From: Pseudomonadota bacterium
Lineage (GTDB): Bacteria; Pseudomonadota; Gammaproteobacteria; Burkholderiales; Usitatibacteraceae
Reading direction: 5' to 3'
Assembly (NCBI GenBank): GCA_029781595.1
Contig: JAKOWJ010000053.1
Location: 1 to 35,946 of the forward strand
DNA: 35,946 bases
Both the position numbers and the translations under genes were made by a program. Shown piece after piece: positions 1 to 7,846 of this stretch (positions within the stretch are counted from its first letter, which is position 1; each line of letters opens with the position of its first letter). Under the pieces are notes generated by a model that did not search any database, was not told the DNA's origin, and saw only the letters and a list, made by a program, of their open reading frames with translations.

Positions 1-1632
1 CTGGATGAACTCGATCACCGAGTCCTGGAACGGGAAGGCCCGCACGCGCAGCGCGTCGATCGGGATGCCCTCGGCCTCCAGCTCGGCCAGCGCCTCGTCC
101 ATGGCGCAGGCCGTGGACCCGTAGTAGATGACGCCGTGACGGGCCGTGCGCGGAGAGTCGCGGATCACCGGCTCGGGCACGTAGTGCTTGGCCGTCTCGA
201 ACTTGCGCAGCAGGCGCTGCATGTTGTCCACGTAGGCGCTGCCCTCCTCCGTGTAGCGCGCGTAGCGGTCGCGGCTGGTGCCGCGCGTGAAGAAGGAGCC
301 GCGCCGCGGGTGCGTGCCCGGGTAGGTGCGGTAGGTGATGCCGTCGTCGTCCACGTCGAGGTAGCGGCCGAAGCGCTTGCCGGACTCCAGGTCGTCGTAA
401 TCGAGGACCTTGCCGCGGTCGTAGAGGCGCGAGTCGTCCCAGGCGAGCGGCCGGCAGAGGCGCTCGTTCATGCCGATGTCCAGGTCCGTCATCACGAACA
501 CCGGCGTCTGCAGGCGGTCGGCGAGGTCCAGGGCGTCGGCGGTGAACTCGAAGGCCTCCGTGGCGTCCTCCGGGAAGAGCAGGACGTGCTTGGTGTCGCC
601 GTGCGAGGCGTAGGCGCAGGCGAGCACGTCGGCCTGCTGCGTGCGCGTGGGCATGCCCGTGGACGGGCCCGCGCGCTGCACGTTCACGATCACCGCCGGG
701 ATCTCCGCGAAGTACGCGAGCCCGATGAACTCGGTCATGAGCGAGACGCCGGGCCCGGAGGTGCAGGTGAAGGCGCGCGAGCCGTTCCAGGCCGCGCCGA
801 TCACCATGCCGATGGAGGCGAGCTCGTCCTCGGCCTGCACGATGGCCACGTTGCTGCGCCCGGTGCCGGGGTCCACGCGCATCTTCTTGCAGTGCCGCGC
901 GAAAGCCTCCGCCATGGACGAGGAGGGCGTGATGGGATACCACGCGCACACCGTCGCGCCGCCGTAGACGGCGCCCAGCGCGGCCGCGTTGTTGCCTTCG
1001 AGGAAGATCTTGTCGCCCACCCTGTCCGAGCGGCGCACCGTGATGCCCAGCGGGCACGGCAGGTTCGCGAGCGCGTAGTCTCGCCCCAGGTGCAGCGCCT
1101 TGAGGTTCGAGTCGAGAAGCTTCTCCTTGCCGCGGTACTGCTCCGCGACGAGCTTCTCGACCTCGGCGAGGTCGATCTCCAGCAGGGCGGAGAGCGCGCC
1201 CACGTAGATGATGTTCTTGAAGAGCTGGCGCTGGCGCGGGTCCGAGTACGTCGCGTTGCAGATCTCGGTGAGCGGCATGCCGATCACCTGGATGTCGCTG
1301 CGGAACTTGTCCGCCGGCAGCGGCTTGGTCGAGTCGTAGAAGAGGTAGCCGCCAGGCTCGACCTCCACGACGTCCTTCTCCCAGGTCTGGGGATTCATGG
1401 CCACCATGAGGTCCGCGCCGCCGCGACGGCCCAGCCACCCGTCCTCCGACACGCGCACCTCGTACCAGGTGGGCAGCCCCTGGATGTTGGACGGGAAGAT
1501 GTTGCGCGGGCTCACCGGCACGCCCATGCGCATGATGGACTTGGCGAACAGCGTGTTCGCCGACGCCGAGCCCGACCCGTTCACGTTCGCGAACTTCACG
1601 ACGAAGTCGTTTACCGCCTCGATTCTCTTCAT
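1..1632 (-). CDS. korA: 2-oxoglutarate:acceptor oxidoreductase, gamma-alpha fusion subunit (KorA), 3' end outside window
   Basis: Catalytic subunit of a thiamine-diphosphate 2-oxoacid:acceptor oxidoreductase, which decarboxylates 2-oxoglutarate to succinyl-CoA together with a separate TPP-binding KorB. I translated it by hand from the ATG at 1632-1630; 544 codons run open to base 1, so the C-terminus is missing. Residues 1 to about 190 are the gamma domain (NGSGSASAN near residue 20, then GWLGRRGGADLM). The alpha domain follows, with the YPITPSSSMAE motif and the QAEDELASIGMVIGAAWNG and TSGPGVSLMTE segments typical of the pyruvate/2-oxoacid ferredoxin oxidoreductase alpha family. It lies 37 bp downstream of korC, so one operon is likely, with korB expected just beyond base 1. 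Azoarcus evansii has a similar KorABC that reduces NADP+. Substrate assignment to 2-oxoglutarate rather than another 2-oxoacid is by family resemblance. Confidence 0.9.
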   Translation of the reverse strand, partial: MKRIEAVNDFVVKFANVNGSGSASANTLFAKSIMRMGVPVSPRNIFPSNIQGLPTWYEVRVSEDGWLGRRGGADLMVAMNPQTWEKDVVEVEPGGYLFYDSTKPLPADKFRSDIQVIGMPLTEICNATYSDPRQRQLFKNIIYVGALSALLEIDLAEVEKLVAEQYRGKEKLLDSNLKALHLGRDYALANLPCPLGITVRRSDRVGDKIFLEGNNAAALGAVYGGATVCAWYPITPSSSMAEAFARHCKKMRVDPGTGRSNVAIVQAEDELASIGMVIGAAWNGSRAFTCTSGPGVSLMTEFIGLAYFAEIPAVIVNVQRAGPSTGMPTRTQQADVLACAYASHGDTKHVLLFPEDATEAFEFTADALDLADRLQTPVFVMTDLDIGMNERLCRPLAWDDSRLYDRGKVLDYDDLESGKRFGRYLDVDDDGITYRTYPGTHPRRGSFFTRGTSRDRYARYTEEGSAYVDNMQRLLRKFETAKHYVPEPVIRDSPRTARHGVIYYGSTACAMDEALAELEAEGIPIDALRVRAFPFQDSVIEFIQ

Positions 1633-1669
1633 GTTCCCCAGGTATCTCCGGATCGGCGCCCGCCGCCCC

Positions 1670-3496
1670 TCAGGCGGCCAAGGCCGGCGCGCGGGCCTCG
1701 CGGCACCCCGGGCCCGCGTGTGTCATCTCGAGGAGGAACTTCTGCATGTCCCAGGCGCCCGTCGGGCAGCGCTCGGCGCACATCCCGCAGTGCAGGCACA
1801 CGTCCTCGTCCTTGGCCATGATGCGGCCGGTCTTGAGCCCCGCGCCCACGTAGAGGTCCTGCGAGGCGTTGCGGGCCGGCGCCGTGAGGCGCGCGCGCAC
1901 CTCGGCCTCCTCGCCGTCCGCGGTGAAGGTGATGCAGTCCATCGGGCAGATGTCGACGCAGGCGTCGCACTCGATGCACAGGCGCGGGGCGAACACCGTC
2001 TGCACGTCGCAGTTGAGGCACCGCTGCGCCTCCTTCCACGCGAGCTCGGGGTCGAAGCCCAGCTCGACCTCCTGGCGGATGTCCTTGAGCGCGATCTTGA
2101 GCTCCTTGAGCGGCACGCGGTTGCGCGCGTCGGGCACGATCTGGTTGTCGTAGCTCCACTCGTGGATGCCCATCTTCTGGGACAGCAGGTTCGCGTGCGG
2201 CGGGGGGCGCACCGAGACGTCCTCGCCGTGGCAGAGCCGGTCGATGGAGATCGCCGCCTCGTGCCCGTGCGCCACCGCCCAGATGATGTTCTTGGGGCCC
2301 AGCGCCGAGTCGCCGCCGAAGAACACGTTGGGGAGGGTCGACTGGAGCGTGCGCTCGTCGAGCACCGGCATGCCCCACTTGTCGAACTCGATCCCCGCGT
2401 CGCGCTCGATCCACGGGAAGGCGTTCTCCTGCCCCACCGCGACCAGGACCTCGTCGCACTCGAAGCGCTGCTCGGGCTCGCCCGTCGGCACCAGCGAGCG
2501 CCGCCCCTTGTCGTCGTAGACGGCCTGCACCTTCTCGAAGGTCATGGCCGTGAGGCGCCCGCCCTCGTGCACGAACGCCTTGGGCACCAGGTAGTTGAGG
2601 ATGGGGATGCCCTCGTGCATGGCGTCCTCCTTCTCCCAGGCGCTCGCCTTCATCTCCTCGAAGCCGGAGCGCACGATCACCTTCACGTCCTCGCCGCCCA
2701 TGCGCCGCGCGGAGCGGCAGCAGTCCATGGCCGTGTTGCCGCCGCCCAGCACGATCACGCGCCGGCCGACCTGGGTGATGTGGCCGAAGGAGACGGACGC
2801 GAGCCATTCGATGCCCACGTGGATATGCCTGGCCGCCTCCTCGCGACCGGGCAGGTCCAGGTCCCGGCCGCGCGGGGCGCCCGAGCCGACGAAGACCGCG
2901 TCGTAGCCGTGGGAGAGCAGCTCGCGCAGCGACTGGACGCGATGGTTCGGCCGGAAGTCCACGCCGAGGTCGAGGATGTAGCCCACCTCCTCGTCGATCA
3001 CGCTCTCGGGCAGGCGGAACTTGGGGATCTGCGTGCGGATCATGCCGCCGGCCTTGGCCGCGCCGTCGAAGACGGTCACCGCATAGCCCAGCGGGGCCAG
3101 GTCGCGCGCCACGGTGAGCGAGGCGGGCCCGCCGCCCACGCAGGCCACGCGCTTGCCGTTCTTCTTCGCCGCGGGACGGGGCAGGCGCGCGGATATGTCG
3201 TCCTTGTAGTCGGCCGCCACGCGCTTCAGGCGGCAGATCGCCACCGGCTCCGGCTTCTCGCCCTGGTTCTCCTCGACGCGGCCGCGGCGGCAGGCCGGTT
3301 CGCAGGGGCGGTCGCACGTCCGTCCCAGGATGCCCGGGAAGACGTTCGACTTCCAGTTGATCATGTATGCGTCGGTGTAACGGCCCTGCGCGATGAGCCG
3401 GATGTACTCCGGCACCGGCGTGTGCGCCGGGCACGCCCACTGGCAGTCGACGACCTTGTGGAAGTAGTCGGCGACGCCGATGTCTGTGGGTTTCAA
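1670..3496 (-). CDS. korC: NADP-linked FAD/iron-sulfur subunit of 2-oxoglutarate oxidoreductase (KorC, GltD-like)
   Basis: GltD-like NAD(P)H:ferredoxin transhydrogenase subunit that probably passes electrons from KorAB to NADP+. I start it at the TTG at 3496-3494 because AGGAG lies 9 nt upstream and the conserved N-terminus (LKPTDIGVADYF) begins there; the frame stays open to 3688 but that would run into the CoA-transferase gene, and there is no ATG in between. The protein is 608 aa. N-terminal GltD-type cysteines (CQWACPAHTP, CDRPCEPACRRG) are followed by an FAD Rossmann motif (GGGPASL, about residue 121), an NADP Rossmann motif (GGGNTAMDCC, about 248), and a C-terminal pair of [4Fe-4S] motifs (CIECDACVDICP near 507, CLHCGMCAERCP near 565). 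It resembles the third subunit of the Azoarcus/Thauera 2-oxoglutarate:NADP+ oxidoreductase. A stand-alone glutamate synthase small subunit is unlikely with korA next door. Confidence 0.85.
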   Translation of the reverse strand: MKPTDIGVADYFHKVVDCQWACPAHTPVPEYIRLIAQGRYTDAYMINWKSNVFPGILGRTCDRPCEPACRRGRVEENQGEKPEPVAICRLKRVAADYKDDISARLPRPAAKKNGKRVACVGGGPASLTVARDLAPLGYAVTVFDGAAKAGGMIRTQIPKFRLPESVIDEEVGYILDLGVDFRPNHRVQSLRELLSHGYDAVFVGSGAPRGRDLDLPGREEAARHIHVGIEWLASVSFGHITQVGRRVIVLGGGNTAMDCCRSARRMGGEDVKVIVRSGFEEMKASAWEKEDAMHEGIPILNYLVPKAFVHEGGRLTAMTFEKVQAVYDDKGRRSLVPTGEPEQRFECDEVLVAVGQENAFPWIERDAGIEFDKWGMPVLDERTLQSTLPNVFFGGDSALGPKNIIWAVAHGHEAAISIDRLCHGEDVSVRPPPHANLLSQKMGIHEWSYDNQIVPDARNRVPLKELKIALKDIRQEVELGFDPELAWKEAQRCLNCDVQTVFAPRLCIECDACVDICPMDCITFTADGEEAEVRARLTAPARNASQDLYVGAGLKTGRIMAKDEDVCLHCGMCAERCPTGAWDMQKFLLEMTHAGPGCREARAPALAA

Positions 3497-3505
3497 GCGG
3501 TGGCT

Positions 3506-3510
3506 CTCCT
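3506..3510 (-). promoter_or_regulatory. Shine-Dalgarno site that fixes the TTG start of korC
   Basis: AGGAG on the minus strand (within GAGGAGAG) sits 9 nt before the TTG at 3496. It decides the start, because no ATG lies near the conserved N-terminus and the open frame otherwise extends into the upstream gene. Confidence 0.7.
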
Positions 3511-3596
3511 CGGCTTCGCTCGCGGAAGTCGTCGGCGGCCACCGGGAGGCGGGCTGCGCGAGGGGGCCGGGACGGGCGCGGCGATAGAAGGGCGAG

Positions 3597-3627
3597 AGTA
3601 TACCGGCGGTACCCCCCGTGGGGACAA
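3597..3627 (-). promoter_or_regulatory. Possible promoter for korC-korA
   Basis: On the minus strand TATACT (3602-3597) resembles a -10 box. TTGTCC (3627-3622) lies 19 nt upstream, a longer spacer than ideal. It falls in the 148-bp gap between the CoA-transferase gene and korC, about 100 bp before the TTG. Read by eye only. Confidence 0.3.
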
Positions 3628-3644
3628 CCCGCGATTGCGATCCG

Positions 3645-4868
3645 TCAAATGACCCTGCGTGACCTGAGGGATTGCCGCGCCGCCGCATCGAGCCCGAGGA
3701 GTTCCCCCAGCACCTCGTCGGTGTGCTCGCCCAGGCGCGGCGGCGGGCGCTGCGCGCGTGCCGGCGTTGCGGAGAACTGGACGGGGTTGGCCACCAGCCG
3801 CACGGCGCCGGCGACCGGGTGCGCGAGCTCCGCGACCATGCCGCGGTGGCGCACCTGCGGGTCGGCGAACACCTGCGAGAGGTCGTTGATCGGGCCGCAC
3901 GGCACCTGCGCGCCCTCCAGCCCGGCCAGCCACTCGGCCGCCGGCCGCTGCGCCAGTCGCTCGGCTAGCATCCCCACGAGCTCGTCGCGGTGGGCGACGC
4001 GCGCCGGGTTGGTGGCGAAGCGCGGCTCGGCCGCCAGCTCCGGCAGCCCCAGCACCTCGCACAGCCGCGCGAACTGGCCGTCGTTGCCCACCGCGACGAT
4101 GAGGAAGGCGTCCGAGGCCCGGAAGACCTGGTAGGGCACGATGGCCTGGTGGGCGTTGCCCATGCGCCCCGGCACCTTGCCGGAGGCGAGGAAGGCGGAG
4201 CCGAGGTTGGCGAGCATCGCCACCTGGGCGTCCAGGAGCGAGAGGTCGATGGCCTGGCCCTGGCCGGTGCGCTCCCGGTGGAAGAGCGCCGCCACGACGG
4301 CCCCGGCCGCGTACATCCCCGTGAAGAGGTCGGCGACGGCCACGCCCACCTTCTGCGGCCCGCCCCCGGGCAGGTCGTCGCGCTCGCCGGTGACGCTCAT
4401 CAGCCCGCCCAGGCCCTGGATCATGAAGTCGTATCCCGGCCGGTCCCGGTACGGGCCATCCTGGCCGAAGCCGGTGATGGAGCAGTAGATGAGCCGCGGG
4501 TTCGCGGCGCGCAGCGTGGCCGCATCCAGGCCGTGTCGCGCGAGGTCGCCGACCTTGAAGTTCTCCACCACCACGTCGCTCGCCAGCGCGAGGCGCCACG
4601 CGATGTCGCGCCCTTCCGGGCTGGCGATGTCCAGCGTGACGGACTTCTTGCCGCGGTTGCACGCGAGGAAATAGGCGGCGTCCGCCGTGTCGCGGCCCTC
4701 GCGGTCGCGCAGGAACGGCGGCCCCCAGCGCCGGGTGTCGTCGCCCTGCCCCGGCCGCTCGATCTTGATCACTTCCGCGCCGAGGTCGGCGAGGTTCTGG
4801 GTCGCCCAGGGCCCGGCGAGGACGCGGGAGAGGTCGAGGACGCGGATGCCTTCGAGGATGCTTCGCAT
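3645..4868 (-). CDS. Class III CoA-transferase (CaiB/BaiF family)
   Basis: Moves CoA between carboxylic acids by the ordered class III mechanism, as in formyl-CoA or carnitine CoA-transferases; the actual acids are not identifiable here. The ATG at 4868 gives 407 aa, the usual family length. The N-terminus (ILEGIRVLDLSRVLAGPWATQ, ADLGAEVIKIERP) is the family hallmark. The GVAVADLFTGMYA segment carries the Asp (residue 180) that aligns with the catalytic aspartate forming the aspartyl-CoA intermediate. A C-terminal PVAGAVRLVANPVQFS block is also typical. No strong Shine-Dalgarno site is visible. It lies 148 bp upstream of korC on the same strand, with a promoter-like site between, so co-regulation is possible but not shown. 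A link of the CoA-transferase to 2-oxoacid or aromatic-acid metabolism would be inference. Confidence 0.9.
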   Translation of the reverse strand: MRSILEGIRVLDLSRVLAGPWATQNLADLGAEVIKIERPGQGDDTRRWGPPFLRDREGRDTADAAYFLACNRGKKSVTLDIASPEGRDIAWRLALASDVVVENFKVGDLARHGLDAATLRAANPRLIYCSITGFGQDGPYRDRPGYDFMIQGLGGLMSVTGERDDLPGGGPQKVGVAVADLFTGMYAAGAVVAALFHRERTGQGQAIDLSLLDAQVAMLANLGSAFLASGKVPGRMGNAHQAIVPYQVFRASDAFLIVAVGNDGQFARLCEVLGLPELAAEPRFATNPARVAHRDELVGMLAERLAQRPAAEWLAGLEGAQVPCGPINDLSQVFADPQVRHRGMVAELAHPVAGAVRLVANPVQFSATPARAQRPPPRLGEHTDEVLGELLGLDAAARQSLRSRRVI

Positions 4869-4908
4869 GGGAAAGAAGGGCGCCGGCGCGCTTGCGGGCG
4901 CAGCCGCG

Positions 4909-4914
4909 ATTATA
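4909..4914 (-). promoter_or_regulatory. -10-like box upstream of the CoA-transferase gene
   Basis: TATAAT on the minus strand, 40 bp before the ATG at 4868, in an otherwise very GC-rich stretch. No convincing -35 hexamer is found 16-18 nt upstream. An inverted repeat (4879-4886 with 4921-4928) flanks it. Confidence 0.35.
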
Positions 4915-4929
4915 GGGGCACCGGCGCCG

Positions 4930-4956
4930 TTGCCGCCCGCCCCCATCGCGTAGAAT
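4930..4956 (+). promoter_or_regulatory. Weak candidate promoter for the HD-GYP/EAL genes
   Basis: TTGCCG (4930-4935) and TAGAAT (4951-4956) are separated by only 15 nt, 60 nt before the ATG at 5017. The spacer is short, so this is tentative. Confidence 0.2.
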
Positions 4957-5016
4957 GGACCAAGGCACGGCGCGCCTCGGCGCCGCGAGACCACGACAAG
5001 AGCCCGCTCCGCTTCC

Positions 5017-6441
5017 ATGCATTCGAAAGTCGCCGTCAAGGACCTCAAGGTGGGCATGTTCGTCGCCGACCTGGACCGTCCGTGGATCGACACGCCTTTC
5101 CTGCTGCAGGGCTTCCTCATCGAGGACAACCACCAGATCGCGGAGCTGCAGCGCGTCTGCGAGTTCGTCGTGGTCGATCGCGCCCGCTCGGCCGGCGACG
5201 AGTTCCGCCGGGGCGACAAGGCGCCCGCGCCAGGCGGGCGCGCCGCGTCGGGGGCCCCTTCGATTCGCCTCGCGGAGACGGGCGCGTCGGACGCGCCGTC
5301 CGGGGCCGCGCACGAGCGCGAGCCGCCCGCGCCCGCGGCAGACCGCCGGGGCGGCATCGTCGAGTCGCTGCGCAGCCTGCTGCGCCGCCCGGGCAAGGGA
5401 CGGCGCGCGCCGCCAGTCGCCGGCGCGCCCGAGCCGGCGCGCCCGCTCTTCAGGCCGCCGTCGGGCCCCGCCGTCGAGTACCGCGACGTGCTCACCGTCG
5501 AGGAGGAGATCGCTCCCGCCCGCCAGGCCTACGAGCGCACCGGCGAGGTCCTGCGCAAGCTCGCCTCCGACGTGTGGGCCGGACACCCCATCGAGATCGA
5601 GCGCGTCGAGGAAGTGGTCGACGAGATGGTGGAGAGCATGGTGCGCAACCCGGACGCCCTGATGTGGGTGGCGCGGCTGCGCGACGCGGACATCACGACC
5701 TACGGCCACGGCCTGCAGGTCGCCGTGTACCTCGTGGCCTTCGGCCGCCACCTGGGTTTCCCCCGCGCGGACCTCTCGCAGCTCGGCACGATCGGCCTGC
5801 TGCTGGACATCGGCAAGATCCGCCTGCCCCGGCCCCTGCTGGAGAAGCAGGGGCGTCTCACGCCCGAGGAATTCGAGCGGGCCAAGTCGCACGTCGCGCT
5901 GGGCCTGGAGATCCTCTCGGCCACGCCCAACTGGCCGGCGCCGGTGATCGAGGGCATCTCGCAGCACCACGAGCGCATGAACGGCAGCGGCTACCCGAAG
6001 GCGCTCGCGGGCGAGGCCATCGGCCTCTTCGGGCGCATGGCCGGCGTCGCGGACTGCTTCGCCGCGCTCACGAAGGCGCGTCCCTACGCCGAGGCGGTCT
6101 CCTCCTACGAGGCGCTGCGCAGCATCACGAGCTGGGGCGGAGAGTACTTCCACGCGCCGCTCGTGGAGCAGTTCGTGCAGGCCGTGGGGGTGTTCCCGGT
6201 CGGCTCCCTCGTGGAGCTCTCGAGCGGCGAGGTCGCGGTGGTCGTCGCGCACAACAAGGTCCGGCGCCTGAAGCCGCGCGTGCTCCTGCTCACCTCCCCC
6301 GACAAGACGCCGGCGGCCTACCCGGTGATGGTGGACCTGCTCTACGACCCGAAGCTCGCCGGCGACGAGCCCGCGTTCATCCGCCGCAGCCTGCCCGCCG
6401 GCGCCTACGGCCTGAACCCGCGCGAGAACTACCTCTCGTGA
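5017..6441 (+). CDS. DUF3391 and HD-GYP domain protein, HD motif altered to LD
   Basis: Family members hydrolyse cyclic-di-GMP. The 474-aa product has an N-terminal DUF3391 domain (residues 1 to about 55, KVAVKDLKVGMFVADLD), a Pro/Ala/Arg-rich linker (about 60-150), and a C-terminal HD-GYP domain (about 225-390). Most metal or signature positions are visible: His231, His292, His317-His318, Gly325-Tyr326-Pro327 and Asp346. However, the eponymous HD pair reads Leu263-Asp264 (LLLDIGK), and the residue two before the first Gly of GSGYP is Asn rather than Asp (MNGSGYP). One metal ligand is therefore missing, so activity may be reduced, changed or lost. The stop overlaps the GTG of the next gene (GTGA), implying translational coupling to an EAL protein. 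No transmembrane segment is seen, so it is probably cytoplasmic. Confidence 0.88.
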   Translation: MHSKVAVKDLKVGMFVADLDRPWIDTPFLLQGFLIEDNHQIAELQRVCEFVVVDRARSAGDEFRRGDKAPAPGGRAASGAPSIRLAETGASDAPSGAAHEREPPAPAADRRGGIVESLRSLLRRPGKGRRAPPVAGAPEPARPLFRPPSGPAVEYRDVLTVEEEIAPARQAYERTGEVLRKLASDVWAGHPIEIERVEEVVDEMVESMVRNPDALMWVARLRDADITTYGHGLQVAVYLVAFGRHLGFPRADLSQLGTIGLLLDIGKIRLPRPLLEKQGRLTPEEFERAKSHVALGLEILSATPNWPAPVIEGISQHHERMNGSGYPKALAGEAIGLFGRMAGVADCFAALTKARPYAEAVSSYEALRSITSWGGEYFHAPLVEQFVQAVGVFPVGSLVELSSGEVAVVVAHNKVRRLKPRVLLLTSPDKTPAAYPVMVDLLYDPKLAGDEPAFIRRSLPAGAYGLNPRENYLS

Positions 6442-7754
6442 ATCCCCCTACCCCTCCCGCCGACGCCGGACTGCGGGCGCAGTCTCCCGGCGAGGGCGCG
6501 CGCGACGAGCTCCTGCGCTTCCTGGACCGGGAGGCGGCCGTGGCCCAGGCGACCCAGGGTCGCCTGGCGGTGCTGCTGGTCGAGCTGCGGCGGGTGGACC
6601 GGCTGCAGGCGCTGCTCAAGGGCCCGCCGGCTGCCGTCACCCTGTCGCTGGTGCTCGAGCGCCTGCGGCCGGCGCTTCGGCCCGAGGACCGCCTGGCGGC
6701 TCTCAGCGAGGAGCAGGTCTGCATCGTGCTGCCGCGCCTGGCCCATCCGACGCAGGCCGTGCTCGCCGCGGTGAAGTGCCTGCGCGCCCTGGACCGGCCC
6801 ATCGCCCACGAGGGCGGCACCGCGGTGCTGCGCCCCTGCGTGGGCATCGTCACCGTGCCCGAGCACTCGCCGGATCCGGCGAGCCTGCTGATGGCCGCGG
6901 ACGTCGCCCGCCGCATCGCGGGCACCCGCGAGGAGGGCTACCACGTCTTCCAGAGCGAGGACAGCGTCGAGGCCGAGGTCTACCACGGCCTGGACATCGA
7001 CCTGCAGCGCGCCATCCGCGCCAACGAGCTGGAGGTCCACTACCAGCCCCAGCTGCGCCTGGCCGACGGCGTGCCGGTGGCGGCCGAGGCGCTGCTGCGC
7101 TGGCGGCACCCGACGAGCGGGCCCATCGCCCCGTCCACCGTCGTCGGCATCGCGGAGAGCACCGGAATCATCGGCTCGCTCACCTTCTGGGTGCTCAACG
7201 CGGTGCTGCGCAATGCCTCGCAGATGGGGCGCGAGGGCCTGCGGCCGCGCTTCAGCGTGAACCTGTCGGCGCGCACGCTCGTGGACTCGGAGCTGCCCGA
7301 GATCGTCGAGCAGGCCCTGGGCACCTGGAGCGTGCCGCCCGCCCAGGTCACGCTCGAGATCACCGAGAGCTCCATGGTCGGTGACGCCGACCGCACCATG
7401 GCCATGCTCACGCGCCTGAAGGGCACCGGCGTGGAGCTGTCCATCGACGATTTCGGCACCGGCTACTCGTCGCTCGCCTACCTCAAGCGATTCCCCGTGG
7501 ACGAGCTCAAGATCGACCGCCTGTTCGTGGCCGGCCTGCTCACCGACCGGGGCGACCACCAGATCGTGCGCTCGGTCATCGACCTCGCGCACAACTTCGA
7601 CCTGCGCGCCGTGGCAGAGGGCGTCGAGGACGAGGCCGTGCGCGCCGAGCTCAAGGCCATGGGCTGCGACCTCATGCAGGGCTTCCTGCTGAGCCGCCCC
7701 CTGCCGGAACGCGAGTTCCGCGCCTGGTGGCAGGACCGGGTGGGCCGGGCGTGA
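6438..7754 (+). CDS. EAL-domain cyclic-di-GMP phosphodiesterase with degenerate GGDEF domain
   Basis: The GTG at 6438 overlaps the stop of the HD-GYP gene as GTGA, and gives 438 aa. Residues about 30-170 look like a GGDEF fold without the catalytic motif (LSEEQVCIVLPRL where GG(D/E)EF would be), so diguanylate cyclase activity is unlikely. Residues about 190-435 are a full EAL domain: the opening LEVHYQPQL, the EALLRW motif with Glu217, the ITESSM segment, and DDFGTGYSSL (Asp337-Asp338), ending in MGCDLMQGFLLSRPLP. These residues match active phosphodiesterases. Coupling to an HD-GYP protein with a damaged HD motif suggests the EAL domain may carry most of the pair's activity; that is inference. 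No membrane segment or known sensor domain is visible. Confidence 0.9.
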   Translation: MNPPTPPADAGLRAQSPGEGARDELLRFLDREAAVAQATQGRLAVLLVELRRVDRLQALLKGPPAAVTLSLVLERLRPALRPEDRLAALSEEQVCIVLPRLAHPTQAVLAAVKCLRALDRPIAHEGGTAVLRPCVGIVTVPEHSPDPASLLMAADVARRIAGTREEGYHVFQSEDSVEAEVYHGLDIDLQRAIRANELEVHYQPQLRLADGVPVAAEALLRWRHPTSGPIAPSTVVGIAESTGIIGSLTFWVLNAVLRNASQMGREGLRPRFSVNLSARTLVDSELPEIVEQALGTWSVPPAQVTLEITESSMVGDADRTMAMLTRLKGTGVELSIDDFGTGYSSLAYLKRFPVDELKIDRLFVAGLLTDRGDHQIVRSVIDLAHNFDLRAVAEGVEDEAVRAELKAMGCDLMQGFLLSRPLPEREFRAWWQDRVGRA

Positions 7755-7846
7755 GCGCCACGCCGCAAGAGGAGGCCGCGGCCGGGGGTCCCCATCCCGA
7801 TGGGGCCAACGCGATGACGCGCCGCCGCGAGATGGGGGCCGAGTGA
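7751..7846 (+). CDS. Possible 31-codon ORF bridging the EAL gene and lplT
   Basis: A GTG at 7751 overlaps the EAL stop (GTGA), and the frame ends in a TGA at 7844-7846 that overlaps the lplT GTG start, again as GTGA. The predicted peptide is hydrophilic and rich in Ala, Gly, Glu and Arg, with no recognised motif. AGAGGAGG lies inside it, too far downstream to serve its own start. A frame of this length is easily open by chance at this GC content, so it may only be a spacer read through for coupling. Confidence 0.2.
   Translation: MSATPQEEAAAGGPHPDGANAMTRRREMGAE
7790..7805 (+). other. Hairpin-forming inverted repeat in the lplT leader
   Basis: CCCCAT (7790-7795) and ATGGGG (7800-7805) form a perfect 6-bp stem with a CCCG loop, between the EAL stop and the lplT start. 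No T-run follows, so it is not a canonical terminator; it could be a weak attenuator or chance. Confidence 0.3.

Noticed and set aside
136-1821. Plus-strand open frame of 561 codons at the left edge
   Set aside because: It is antisense to korA, whose translation clearly matches the 2-oxoacid oxidoreductase family.
3607-3630. CCCC-GT-GGGG stretch downstream of the CoA-transferase gene as a terminator
   Set aside because: The loop would be two bases and the stem four pairs, with no T-tract.
3990-6437. Long plus-strand extension upstream of the EAL gene in the same frame
   Set aside because: It overlaps the CoA-transferase antisense and the HD-GYP gene in another frame; the GTG at 6438 with GTGA overlap is the natural start.
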